The notes below the pieces were generated by a model that was given only the letters and a program-made list of their open reading frames with translations, was not told where the DNA came from and did not search any database. 64,000 bases of DNA from Chryseobacterium indicum (GTDB lineage: Bacteria > Bacteroidota > Bacteroidia > Flavobacteriales > Weeksellaceae). The position numbers were made by a program, and so were the translations under genes. This document shows, piece by piece, positions 50,887-59,295 of this stretch (position 1 is the first letter of the stretch; each line of letters begins with the position of its first letter). The DNA is taken from NCBI RefSeq assembly GCF_021504595.1, contig NZ_JACSGT010000001.1, positions 806,001 through 870,000 on the forward strand, given 5' to 3'.

Positions 50887-51579
50887 TTACTTCTCAATCC
50901 TATAAACCTCCTCATAAGGCTGAATCAGAACCCAGCCATTTCCTGAGAATTTCATCTGGAATTCCTCACCGCTTCCTCTTCCGATCAGACTTTTAAAAGA
51001 AACATTAGTTTTCAGTTCAGGAGATAGATTTCCTGACCACGCAACGGTGGCATTCGGATCTGTGAAAACCGGAGCATCGGGAGTTACCAATAATGTCAAC
51101 GGTTCGCCGTGAGTGGTAATCGCGATATGTCCCGTTCCGGATAATTTCACCTGAAAAAGTCCGCCTGACATTACGCCTGCAATACTTTTTAGCATTGTAA
51201 TATCGCTTTTTATGCTTTGTTCGTGTGCCAAAACGTCGTTTCCGTTCACGCAGACTGATTCATTATTTAAATAAAGAATACGAACTTTTTTTCCTGAATC
51301 CGCAACGTACAATTTTCCGGTTCCTTCGGCTTTCATTAATTTTGCTCCTTCGCCGCTGATCGCTTTTTTCAATAAGTTTCCAATTCCTCCGGAAAGCATT
51401 CCCTGTCTTTCGAAATTAACGTTTCCGATGTAGCCGACCATGCTTCCTGCCTTCGTCCAGACAGACTGATTATTAAGGTTGATCTCCAGAAGAGAGGGTT
51501 TTTCCAGTTCGAAATAATCTCTTTCCATTGGATTTTCTTTCGTTTCGTTCACAAAAGATTCAATCGAATATTTGCTCAT
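50887..51579 (-). CDS. AIM24/TIGR00266 family protein
   Basis: The product has 230 residues from the ATG at 51579 (MSKYSIESFVNETKENP). The beta-helical family pattern is visible: NQSVWTKAGSMVGYIGNVNF, GAKLMKAEGTGKLYVADSG, and VKLSGTGHIAITTHGEPL...WVLIQPYEEVYRI. A Gly-rich patch (MLSGGIGNLLKKAISGEG) is usual. The molecular role of bacterial AIM24 proteins is not known. An unused in-frame ATG lies 24 bp further upstream. Confidence 0.88.
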   Translation of the reverse strand: MSKYSIESFVNETKENPMERDYFELEKPSLLEINLNNQSVWTKAGSMVGYIGNVNFERQGMLSGGIGNLLKKAISGEGAKLMKAEGTGKLYVADSGKKVRILYLNNESVCVNGNDVLAHEQSIKSDITMLKSIAGVMSGGLFQVKLSGTGHIAITTHGEPLTLLVTPDAPVFTDPNATVAWSGNLSPELKTNVSFKSLIGRGSGEEFQMKFSGNGWVLIQPYEEVYRIEK

Positions 51580-51603
51580 AGTGTAAATTTTTAATGTTCT
51601 CAA

Positions 51604-51944
51604 AAATAGCTTTTTTACGGTATAAAAAATATCGGGAAATCACGGTTTTTTATTTCAATTAAAATTAATTTAAATACTTTGAATCTTTGTATTTCGAAAA
51701 TAAGTCAAACGCCCTTGTTTATCTTGGTTTCAATAATTTAAAATAGATTCTTTGTTTATCCTTGCGATTATTTAAATGCAACGCTAAACAAAATTCTTAA
51801 ATAAAACTTTTTAATTTAAAGAAATACAAAGGCATCTCATTCAAAAAATGCAAAACAGAAAACAATTATATTGTTGATTATTAGTTAGTTGTGTTTATTT
51901 GAAAAATGCACAAAGAGTTACTTTAACATCTATGTAAATAATAC
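51604..51944. other. intergenic region between divergent genes
   Basis: This AT-rich spacer lies upstream of both the AIM24 gene and queA. Around 51709-51770 it contains loose AAACGCCCTTG and CCTTGCGATT words like those in other gaps. No ORF or stable fold was seen. Confidence 0.4.
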
Positions 51945-51976
51945 TTGACAAAGGGGTTTCGAATATCGTATATTTG
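51945..51976 (+). promoter_or_regulatory. queA promoter
   Basis: A -33 element TTG (51945-51947, within CTTGACA) and -7 box TATATTTG (51969-51976) are separated by 21 bp, a near-ideal Bacteroidetes promoter. The ATG is at 52033. Confidence 0.8.
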
Positions 51977-52032
51977 CACTCCGAAAATTACACCATGTAA
52001 TTTCTATAAATTTTTAAACCGTAATTTAAAAA

Positions 52033-53082
52033 ATGAAAACATCAGATTTTAATTTTGATCTTCCTGCGGAATTATTGGCAGAACACCCATCAGAACACAG
52101 AGACGAAGCCAGATTAATGGTTTTAGACAGAAAAACTGAAACAATTCAGCACAAACTGTTCAAAGATGTGGTAGATTATTTCGACGAAGGAGATCTTTTT
52201 ATCTTCAACAATACTAAAGTTTTTCCTGCACGTTTATACGGAAATAAAGAAAAAACGGGAGCTAAAATTGAAGTTTTCTTATTAAGAGAGCTGGATAAGG
52301 AAACCCGCGTTTGGGACGTTTTGGTAGATCCTGCAAGAAAAATCAGAATTGGTAACAAATTATTCTTCACAGAAGATGAATCTTTAGTAGCAGAAGTTAT
52401 AGACAACACCACTTCAAGAGGAAGAACTTTAAGATTCTTATTCGATGGTTCTTACGAAGAATTCAGAGCCAAATTAAAAGAATTGGGAGAAACTCCCCTT
52501 CCGAAATACATCAAAAGAGACGTTGAACCTGAAGATGCGGAAAGATACCAAACCATCTATGCAAAAGTAGAAGGAGCGGTTGCAGCACCAACTGCAGGAC
52601 TTCACTTTTCAAAACATCTGATGAAGAGACTGGAAATCAAAGGAATCGACTTTGCTGAGGTTACGCTTCACGTTGGTTTGGGAACTTTCAACCCGATTGA
52701 GGTAGAAGATCTTTCTAAGCACAAAATGGAATCTGAAGAAATCTTCATCGATGAGAAAAATGCTCAGATCATCAACAATGCTGTGGAAGCAAACAGAAGA
52801 GTTTGTGCCGTTGGAACAACTACCATGAGAACTTTGGAAACTTCTGTTTCTTCAAACAAAAAAATCTCTGCTTTCCACGGATGGACCAATAAATTTATTT
52901 ATCCTCCACATGATTTCGGAGTGGCAAACTGTATGATTACAAACTTTCACACGCCAAAATCTACATTAATCATGATGATCGCAGCGTTTGCAGGAAGAGA
53001 TTTCGTAATGCATGCTTACGAAGAAGCCGTAAAAGAAAAATACAAATTCTACTCTTACGGAGACGCAATGTTAATTTTGTAA
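52033..53082 (+). CDS. queA: tRNA queuosine synthesis enzyme QueA
   Basis: This 349-residue S-adenosylmethionine:tRNA ribosyltransferase-isomerase makes epoxyqueuosine in the anticodon of Asp, Asn, His and Tyr tRNAs. Landmarks are the start [70 protein letters not shown] and [19 protein letters not shown]. The length fits the family. A tRNA- and rRNA-modification theme continues with rlmN downstream. Confidence 0.95.
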   Translation: MKTSDFNFDLPAELLAEHPSEHRDEARLMVLDRKTETIQHKLFKDVVDYFDEGDLFIFNNTKVFPARLYGNKEKTGAKIEVFLLRELDKETRVWDVLVDPARKIRIGNKLFFTEDESLVAEVIDNTTSRGRTLRFLFDGSYEEFRAKLKELGETPLPKYIKRDVEPEDAERYQTIYAKVEGAVAAPTAGLHFSKHLMKRLEIKGIDFAEVTLHVGLGTFNPIEVEDLSKHKMESEEIFIDEKNAQIINNAVEANRRVCAVGTTTMRTLETSVSSNKKISAFHGWTNKFIYPPHDFGVANCMITNFHTPKSTLIMMIAAFAGRDFVMHAYEEAVKEKYKFYSYGDAMLIL

Positions 53083-53094
53083 CAAAATAAGTAA

Positions 53095-53117
53095 AAAGAA
53101 CCAGGTTAAAAGTAAAA
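53095..53117. repeat. left arm of a 23-bp inverted repeat flanking the IVP-like gene
   Basis: AAAGAACCAGG-TTAAAAGTAAAA pairs with 53490-53512 in 22 of 23 positions. The pair encloses only the four-helix-bundle gene. Confidence 0.85.
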
Positions 53118-53129
53118 GGTATAAAAGCT

Positions 53130-53477
53130 GTGAAACAGAATGATCTACTTGAAAGGACTTTTATATTTGGAGTTAATTGTCTTAAGTTTTTAAGATCACT
53201 TCCAAATGATCCTGAAAGTAAATTAATCAGATTTCAACTGGGAAAGTCAGCGACTTCAATAGGAGCAAATTATGAAGAATCTCAGGCCGGATCTTCTAAA
53301 GCTGATTTTAAAAATAAAGTAAAAATTGCTTTAAGAGAAGCCAGAGAAAGTAATTTTTGGCTTCGGGTTTTAGAAAAGCTGGATGGCTACGATTCTGAAG
53401 AATTTAAAACTTTATTAAATGAAAGTTCCGAATTGAAAAATATTTTAGCTGCAATAGTTAATAACACAAAGCTGTAA
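53130..53477 (+). CDS. four-helix-bundle protein (23S rRNA intervening-sequence type)
   Basis: This 115-residue all-helical protein has the family marker LGKSATSIGANYEESQAGSS followed by DFKNKVKIALREARESNFWL. It is the protein encoded within intervening sequences of some 23S rRNAs and in many stand-alone copies in Bacteroidetes; function unknown. The start is GTG at 53130. Here it is enclosed by a 23-bp inverted repeat between queA and rlmN, which would place the gene in the loop of one large hairpin, as in rRNA intervening sequences. Confidence 0.85.
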   Translation: MKQNDLLERTFIFGVNCLKFLRSLPNDPESKLIRFQLGKSATSIGANYEESQAGSSKADFKNKVKIALREARESNFWLRVLEKLDGYDSEEFKTLLNESSELKNILAAIVNNTKL

Positions 53478-53489
53478 AAACTTTTTAAT

Positions 53490-53512
53490 TTTTACTTTTA
53501 ACCTGGCTCTTT
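53490..53512. repeat. right arm of the inverted repeat
   Basis: TTTTACTTTTAA-CCTGGCTCTTT is complementary to 53095-53117 except for one A-C mismatch. It ends 9 bp before the rlmN ATG. Confidence 0.85.
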
Positions 53513-53521
53513 AAATAAATT

Positions 53522-54556
53522 ATGAAAGACATCAGAACTTTATCACTGGACCAGCTCAAAGAATATTTTGTTTCTTTGGGAGAAAAACCGTTTCGAGCGA
53601 AGCAGGTGTACGACTGGTTGTGGAGTAAAAATCTCCACTCGATTGATGAAATGACGAATCTTTCAAAGTCTCTTCGTGAAAGAATCGCGGAAGAGTATAC
53701 CATCAATCCTGTTTCTGTGGATCAGCTTCAGAAAAGTACAGACGGAACCATTAAAAACGGAGTGAAATTACACGACGGTTTATTGGTGGAATCCGTTCTT
53801 ATTCCTACAGAAACCAGAACGACAGCCTGCGTTTCTTCACAGGTCGGATGTTCATTAAACTGCGAATTCTGCGCAACCGCAAGACTCAAAAGAATGAGAA
53901 ATCTTGAAGTTGCCGAAATCGTGGATCAGGTTGCTTTAATCGACAGCCAGAGTAAAATGTACTTCGACAGGCCGCTTTCCAACATTGTTTTTATGGGAAT
54001 GGGAGAGCCGATGATGAATTACAAGAATGTAGTAGAAGCAATCAGAAAAATTACCCAGCCGGAAGGTTTAGGAATGTCTCCGAGAAGAATTACGGTTTCT
54101 ACTTCCGGAATTCCGAAGATGATCAAAATGCTTGCTGATGAAGAACTGAAAGTGAAACTGGCTTTGTCTCTTCACTCTGCTATCGAAGCGAAGCGTAATG
54201 AGATCATGCCTTTTTCCGATAAGTTTCCTTTAACGGAAATCATGGAATCTCTTCAGTACTGGTATAAAAAAACAGGCTCCGTCATTACTTTCGAATATTG
54301 TGTATGGAAAGGAATTAACGACGGAGATGAAGACATCAAAGCCTTGATTAAATATTGTAAACAGGTTCCTTCGAAAGTAAATTTAATCCAGTATAATCCC
54401 ATTGGAGACGGAAAATATGACCAGTGCAACAAGCAGGCAGAGGAAAATTATATCCGCCAGCTTGAAAATGCCGGAATTGTCTGTGTGGTAAGAAAAAGCC
54501 GTGGCGGAGATATTGATGCAGCCTGCGGACAGCTTGCCAATAAGTCTTCGGATTAA
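53522..54556 (+). CDS. rlmN: 23S rRNA/tRNA adenine-C2 methyltransferase RlmN
   Basis: This 344-residue radical-SAM enzyme methylates A2503 of 23S rRNA and A37 of some tRNAs. The cluster motif is C110-x3-C114-x2-C117 in GCSLNCEFCA. FMGMGEPMMNY is the SAM-binding GEP motif, and RKSRGGDIDAACGQL near the C-terminus holds the second catalytic Cys. The start MKDIRTLSLDQLKEYFVSLG is standard. No frameshift was seen. Confidence 0.95.
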   Translation: MKDIRTLSLDQLKEYFVSLGEKPFRAKQVYDWLWSKNLHSIDEMTNLSKSLRERIAEEYTINPVSVDQLQKSTDGTIKNGVKLHDGLLVESVLIPTETRTTACVSSQVGCSLNCEFCATARLKRMRNLEVAEIVDQVALIDSQSKMYFDRPLSNIVFMGMGEPMMNYKNVVEAIRKITQPEGLGMSPRRITVSTSGIPKMIKMLADEELKVKLALSLHSAIEAKRNEIMPFSDKFPLTEIMESLQYWYKKTGSVITFEYCVWKGINDGDEDIKALIKYCKQVPSKVNLIQYNPIGDGKYDQCNKQAEENYIRQLENAGIVCVVRKSRGGDIDAACGQLANKSSD

Positions 54557-54604
54557 ATTTTTATTAAAAAAACAAAAATTTTTCTTATCGTTTTTGTAAA
54601 ATCC

Positions 54605-54612
54605 TAACTTTG
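54605..54612 (+). promoter_or_regulatory. -7 box of the sterol desaturase-type gene
   Basis: TAACTTTG matches TAnnTTTG, 19 bp before the ATG at 54632. Confidence 0.6.
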
Positions 54613-54631
54613 TACCACAAATTTAAAAGTG

Positions 54632-55570
54632 ATGATGGATTACTTTATGGATGAAAATGGATTGGAAAGTGTCTACTCATGGGCAATTCCTGTTCACGCT
54701 GCTGTTATTTTAGCCGAAATGATTTACAGCCATGTTTCCGAGGCTAAATTATATGATAAAAAAGACGTTGCAACAAGTGTTTATTTGGCACTGATGAACT
54801 TCGGGCTGGATCTTTTAATGAAAGGATTTGCCATGTTTGTCATGTTTTTCTTTTACAATCATAGATTTTTCACGTGGGAATTTACGATCTGGTATTGGCT
54901 GATCTGTTTTGTGGTAACGGATTTTGCGTACTACGTTCTTCATTATGTAGATCATCATTCCAGAGCTTTCTGGGCGGTTCATATTACGCACCATAACTCG
55001 GAATATTTCAATTTGACCACAGGTTTCAGAAGTCCGGTTTTACAGCCTCTATACAGATATTTGTACTTTTCGCCACTGGCTTTTTTAGGATTCAATCCGT
55101 GGCACATTATGGTGGTTTATGCGATTGGTCAGGTTTATGGAACGTGGGTTCATACGCAGACTGTAAAAAGTATGGGGTTTCTGGAATATATCTTGGTAAC
55201 GCCCTCTCATCACCGTGTTCATCATGCATGTAACATCAAATATCTTGACAGAAATATGGGAATGTGCCTTATTATCTGGGACAAAATTTTCGGAACTTTT
55301 GAAAAAGAAGATCCTGATGTTCCTGTAAAGTACGGTATTTATCCAAAAATGCCGAATGACAGACCAGACACGGTTTTGTTATACGAATGGAGAAAAATTT
55401 GGAAAGATATTAAACAGCCGGGACTGAAATTTTCAGATCGTATTAATTATATTTTTAATTCTCCGGGATGGCGGCACGACGGAACCGGAAAAACAGTAAG
55501 ACAATATCAAAAAGATTATTGGGCAAGAAAAAGCAAAAATAAAGATCAGGTTCAGAAGAAATCTGCTTAG
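54632..55570 (+). CDS. fatty acid hydroxylase/sterol desaturase family protein
   Basis: This ~312-residue membrane di-iron enzyme has His clusters HYVDHH, HITHHN and HRVHH spread between hydrophobic spans, the family pattern. Starts at 54632 (MMDYFMDENG) or 54635 are both possible; the GTG three bases earlier is less likely. It could hydroxylate or desaturate a lipid. Bacteroidetes homologues are sometimes compared with alkylglycerol monooxygenase, but the substrate cannot be told. It is monocistronic with its own promoter and terminator. Confidence 0.85.
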   Translation: MMDYFMDENGLESVYSWAIPVHAAVILAEMIYSHVSEAKLYDKKDVATSVYLALMNFGLDLLMKGFAMFVMFFFYNHRFFTWEFTIWYWLICFVVTDFAYYVLHYVDHHSRAFWAVHITHHNSEYFNLTTGFRSPVLQPLYRYLYFSPLAFLGFNPWHIMVVYAIGQVYGTWVHTQTVKSMGFLEYILVTPSHHRVHHACNIKYLDRNMGMCLIIWDKIFGTFEKEDPDVPVKYGIYPKMPNDRPDTVLLYEWRKIWKDIKQPGLKFSDRINYIFNSPGWRHDGTGKTVRQYQKDYWARKSKNKDQVQKKSA

Positions 55571-55648
55571 TTTTCTAAACACTGGTGACGCTATTTTGAC
55601 ACAGATTTCACAATATTTGAATTTAAATATAATCTTACAATAAATTAG

Positions 55649-55670
55649 GACGGGCTTGCTCGTCTTTTTT
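55649..55670 (+). terminator. terminator after the hydroxylase gene
   Basis: GACGGG-CTTG-CTCGTC (one G-U) is followed by six T. Confidence 0.75.
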
Positions 55671-55702
55671 GTTTGCTTAAATTTAAATTCAATCTCTTCT
55701 TC

Positions 55703-55890
55703 GTTATCTTAGTTAAGTGAAATGCCTTTGCGAACTTGAAAACAAATAGTAATAAAAAAAATCTTTGCGAGCTTTGTATTAAAAATATTATTCAACTTCA
55801 TTATGTTCAAAACTACGAAAAGCATATAAAATTCTACATAAGTATTTGTGAAATTAGTATAACAAATTAGTGCCATTTGTGTTTAAATAA
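55703..55890. repeat. gap with two dispersed repeat remnants
   Basis: The gap 55571-55903 holds AAATGCCTTTGCGAACTTGA...CTTTGCGAGCTTTG at 55720-55780, like 14302-14382. It also holds AGTGCCATTTGTGTTTAAAT at 55869-55888, like 46353-46372. No ORF was found. Confidence 0.6.
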
Positions 55891-55903
55891 ATATTTTTAC
55901 CGC

Positions 55904-56782
55904 ATGAAAAAGCTTTTCATCATATTTGCCATTACCGTTTCAACAGTCTCATTTTCCCAACAGGCGGATCTGTTCAAAATCAGAAAGTACAGAGTCAATT
56001 ATTTGGATGATAAAGTGAAAGAAACTTCAGGGCTGAGCCTAATCAACGGAAAACTGTATACTTTTAACGACAGCGGAAATTCTCCCGAACTTTTCGAACT
56101 GGATAAAAAAACAGGAAAAATTATCAGCATCGTACAAATCAACGCTAAAAATAAAGATTGGGAAGCACTTACAAACGACTGTAAAAACTTTTATATCGGA
56201 GATTTCGGAAACAATGGCGGAACCAGAAAAGACCTCGAAATTTATAAAGTTCCTTTTGAAAATAATACATTAAATAACGATTCTGTAAAAGTAATTTCCT
56301 TCGAATATCCCGAACAGCAGGAATTTATTTCGAAATATTCCGAAACGGACTTCGATGCGGAAGCGATGATTTATTTGAATGGTAAAATTCATCTCTTTAC
56401 AAAAGAATGGGGTTCAAAATCAACAACACATTACATTATCGATCCTGAAATTTCAGAAAAGCAAAAAGCACAGAAAACAGAAACTTTTAAGACCGGTTTT
56501 ATGGTAACAGATGCTTCTTATTTTAATAAAAAGCTTTATTTGATAGGCTATACCAAGAAAACAGAAGTTTTTTTAGATATTTTTAATGAAACCGAATCCG
56601 GAGTTTTTTTTAAAGAAAATCCTAAACATTATTATCTCGGAAGCGCTTTATCCATTGGACAAATTGAAGGAATTGCCGTTGATGAAACAGGAATCTATAT
56701 TTCGGGGGAAAAATTTCATTCTCCGATTGGCGGAGGAAAACAAAGCCTGTATTTTATTCCGATAGATAAACTCAAAGATTAA
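55904..56782 (+). CDS. secreted beta-propeller-like protein
   Basis: The product has 292 residues from the ATG at 55904 with a signal peptide (MKKLFIIFAITVSTVSFSQ). The body has repeated blade-like units (GLSLINGKLYTFNDSGNSPE; LFELDKKTGKIISIVQIN; DWEALTNDCKNFYIGDFGNN) of a kind seen in SdiA-regulated/esterase-like propellers. D-x-E-A motifs (DWEALT, DFDAEAMIYL, IEGIAVDE) recur at blade starts. It is periplasmic or secreted. No catalytic set was seen and function is unknown. Confidence 0.65.
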   Translation: MKKLFIIFAITVSTVSFSQQADLFKIRKYRVNYLDDKVKETSGLSLINGKLYTFNDSGNSPELFELDKKTGKIISIVQINAKNKDWEALTNDCKNFYIGDFGNNGGTRKDLEIYKVPFENNTLNNDSVKVISFEYPEQQEFISKYSETDFDAEAMIYLNGKIHLFTKEWGSKSTTHYIIDPEISEKQKAQKTETFKTGFMVTDASYFNKKLYLIGYTKKTEVFLDIFNETESGVFFKENPKHYYLGSALSIGQIEGIAVDETGIYISGEKFHSPIGGGKQSLYFIPIDKLKD

Positions 56783-56809
56783 TTTCTCTTAAAATTGCCC
56801 GAAAAAAAT

Positions 56810-56817
56810 TATCTTTG
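56810..56817 (+). promoter_or_regulatory. -7 box of the polyprenyl synthetase gene
   Basis: TATCTTTG matches TAnnTTTG, 34 bp before the GTG start. Confidence 0.65.
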
Positions 56818-56851
56818 TGGGAATTAATAATTTATCTATTATTCAAAGATT

Positions 56852-57829
56852 GTGGCGAACACCGTTGAAGAAATCAAGCGACCGATCAATGAGGAAATGA
56901 AACTTTTCGAGCAGAAGTTTTATGAATCCATGCAGAGCAAAGTACCTTTACTAGATAAAGTCACTCGTTTTATTGTTACCACAAAAGGAAAGCAGATGCG
57001 TCCGATGTTTGTCTTTCTCTGTGCAAAATTAGTCGGCGATGTCAACGAAAAAACATATCGCGGAGCCTCCATGATCGAGCTGATTCACACGGCAACTCTC
57101 GTGCATGATGATGTGGTGGATGAAAGTTTTAAGCGTCGTAATTTCTTTTCAATCAACGCATTGTGGAAAAATAAGATTGCTGTTTTGGTGGGAGATTATC
57201 TTTTATCCAAATCTGTTTTATTATCCACAGATCATAAAGACTACGATTTATTAGGCGTTATTTCAAGAACCATCCGCGAAATGTCTGAAGGCGAACTTCT
57301 TCAGTTGGAAAAAGCCAGAAAACTGGATATTACGGAAGACGTATATTATGAAATTATCCGTCAGAAAACAGCGACTTTAATTGCTGCGTGCTGCGAAATC
57401 GGCGTCTTGTCGAATAATGCAGATGAAGTTCTGGCTAAAAAAATGATGGATTTCGGAACTTATACCGGAATGGCATTCCAGATCAAAGATGACCTTTTTG
57501 ATTATTTAACTTCAAACGTTATCGGAAAACCTGTAGGAATTGATATTAAGGAGCAGAAAATGACGCTGCCCCTGATCCATACTTTGAAAACAGCAAACGA
57601 GAAAGACCGCAAATACTATTTCAATACCATTAAACGTTACAATAACGATCAGAAACGCGTAAAAGAGCTGATTAATTTTGTTAAAAGCTCCGGAGGTCTG
57701 GATTATGCGATTACCGTAATGAAAGACTTTCAGCAAAAAGCAATTGATATTCTGAACGAATTTCCCGATTCTGAAGCAAAAAAATCATTGCGGATTATGC
57801 TTGATTACGTAATTGAAAGAAAATTTTAA
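56852..57829 (+). CDS. long-chain polyprenyl diphosphate synthase (IspB-like)
   Basis: This 325-residue trans-isoprenyl diphosphate synthase has first Asp-rich motif HDDVVDESFKRR and second QIKDDLFDYL; GKQMRP opens the substrate site. The form DDVVD rather than DDxxxxD points to the long-chain group that makes the quinone side chain. The start is GTG (MANTVEEIKRPINEEM). It draws on the same precursors as the carotenoid operon, but there is no sign of shared regulation. Confidence 0.9.
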   Translation: MANTVEEIKRPINEEMKLFEQKFYESMQSKVPLLDKVTRFIVTTKGKQMRPMFVFLCAKLVGDVNEKTYRGASMIELIHTATLVHDDVVDESFKRRNFFSINALWKNKIAVLVGDYLLSKSVLLSTDHKDYDLLGVISRTIREMSEGELLQLEKARKLDITEDVYYEIIRQKTATLIAACCEIGVLSNNADEVLAKKMMDFGTYTGMAFQIKDDLFDYLTSNVIGKPVGIDIKEQKMTLPLIHTLKTANEKDRKYYFNTIKRYNNDQKRVKELINFVKSSGGLDYAITVMKDFQQKAIDILNEFPDSEAKKSLRIMLDYVIERKF

Positions 57830-57838
57830 ATAAAATAT

Positions 57839-57863
57839 AATAAGCCGGATTTTCCGGCTTATT
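57839..57863. terminator. bidirectional terminator
   Basis: The perfect 11-bp stem AATAAGCCGGA-TTT-TCCGGCTTATT has T-runs on the outer sides, between convergent genes. Confidence 0.9.
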
Positions 57864-57881
57864 TTTTTATTAAGACGCTGA

Positions 57882-58679
57882 TTAAATCTTCTGAATTGTT
57901 ACGCTTGTTACATTTCCGCTTCCCGTACTTCCCGTTTCTGTCGCCAAAACAGTACAGTTCTGATTCGGAGCTGCCGTAAAACGCACCTGATAACCTGAGG
58001 TTGGAATCACAAGCAGCGTTGTATAATTCATAAGTTCACCCACCGAACCTGAAGTTGCCACTGCATTATAATGACTGCCTCGTCCTAAATAATCAGCATC
58101 CGGAACCGGTCTTATTCCAATCAGCAATTGAGTTCCTGCAGGAGCATTTACAAAACTTGCCTGTAAAGTAACCAGATAATTTCCTGCCTGATTGAATGTT
58201 AAAACTCCTGTAGTTGTGTTGTAAGAATAATAAGGGGAAGTTGATAGAGGAGTACCGAATAATAAAGTTGTAATAGAGGAATTGGCGTTCTGATTAGCGG
58301 TTAGCCTTGCGTGAAATAACGAGTACGCATTGAAATTTATGGTTTTTAAAACACCGTTTGCATCTGCAACAACCACCCTGTCTGTTCCTCCGATGCCAAC
58401 ATTTGAATTGATGTTGCGAATTCTCGCATTGCCTGTTACAATATCTAATTTTTCTGTGGGAGCAATAGTTCCGATACCTAAATTTCCAGATGAAGTAACG
58501 GCTACGTCGTTAGATTGCTGTGCAGCAGTAGGCGTTCCCGAGGCTGCATTATCTCTGGCGCCGTCTACATGAAAGGTGGCTTGAGGATTACCCGTATTTA
58601 TGCCTACTTGCGCGAATGTTGTTCCGGAAAGGGCACAGAATAAGAATAAGCCAACTGACTGAAATAATGATTTTTTCAT
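57882..58679 (-). CDS. secreted C1q-like/tail-fibre-like protein
   Basis: The product has 265 residues from the ATG at 58679 with a signal peptide (LFLFCALSGTTFAQ). The mature start VGINTGNPQATFHVDGARDN and LGIGTIAPTEKLDIVTGNAR is the usual opening of Bacteroidetes exported collagen-like/tail-fibre-like proteins. The C-terminal ~130 residues look like a C1q/TNF-type beta sandwich (FHARLTANQNANS...GVLTFNQAGNYLVTLQASF). Surface-exposed; partner unknown. A longer frame upstream adds a basic stretch before the signal peptide and is not used. Confidence 0.7.
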   Translation of the reverse strand: MKKSLFQSVGLFLFCALSGTTFAQVGINTGNPQATFHVDGARDNAASGTPTAAQQSNDVAVTSSGNLGIGTIAPTEKLDIVTGNARIRNINSNVGIGGTDRVVVADANGVLKTINFNAYSLFHARLTANQNANSSITTLLFGTPLSTSPYYSYNTTTGVLTFNQAGNYLVTLQASFVNAPAGTQLLIGIRPVPDADYLGRGSHYNAVATSGSVGELMNYTTLLVIPTSGYQVRFTAAPNQNCTVLATETGSTGSGNVTSVTIQKI

Positions 58680-58864
58680 GATCCTTTTAAATTTGTGAAT
58701 TTTTTTCAAGATCGTCAAAATGTATGCCGTGTTATTTGTGAATTTTGAGCTGAAATATTAAATAAATTATTGATAATTTTTAATTTATATATTTTATTTG
58801 GTTTTATCTGTTTATTATTGATGATAATTTAGTTATAATTGAATATTGATTATTTTATTTAAAG

Positions 58865-59161
58865 TTAAATTATTTTCACTGTCACAATAATTACAGCCAG
58901 AACAATGCAAAATAAAGCGATTAAAAATAAATAATCCGCAATAGTTTCAAATCTGAAAGAACGTCTTTCATGTTTCGATCTTATAGCCAGAAAAGAAAAA
59001 AAGCAGCTGAAGGCAAAAAACAGACAGGCAACTCCGGCGAACTCGTCCAAATGCGTACTGTGGCTGATTTTTGATATCTTTAATGAAGTGATTATTACCA
59101 GAGAAAACCCCAGAAGATTACTCGATGCATTAAGGATATGAGACGATTTTTTCTCCATCAT
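58865..59161 (-). CDS. small membrane protein of unknown function
   Basis: The product has 98 residues with three hydrophobic spans: ASSNLLGFSLVIITSLKIS, EFAGVACLFFAFSCFFSFLAI and YLFLIALFCIVLAVIIVTVKI. A basic loop (RSKHERRSFRFETIAD) lies between the last two. The pattern N-A-S-S-N-L-L-G-F-S-L resembles a small Bacteroidetes family with no assigned role. It is divergent from the E1 gene, with its own AT-rich upstream region. Confidence 0.65.
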   Translation of the reverse strand: MMEKKSSHILNASSNLLGFSLVIITSLKISKISHSTHLDEFAGVACLFFAFSCFFSFLAIRSKHERRSFRFETIADYLFLIALFCIVLAVIIVTVKII

Positions 59162-59295
59162 TTACAAATTTATTCCAAGATAAACACAATTTATTTTATT
59201 ATCAAATTTTTAAAAAAGATTATTAAAAATTAAAATTAATTTAAAAAGTGTATATTAGCAAAATACTTCAAAATAAAAATATTTAATATTTGGCT

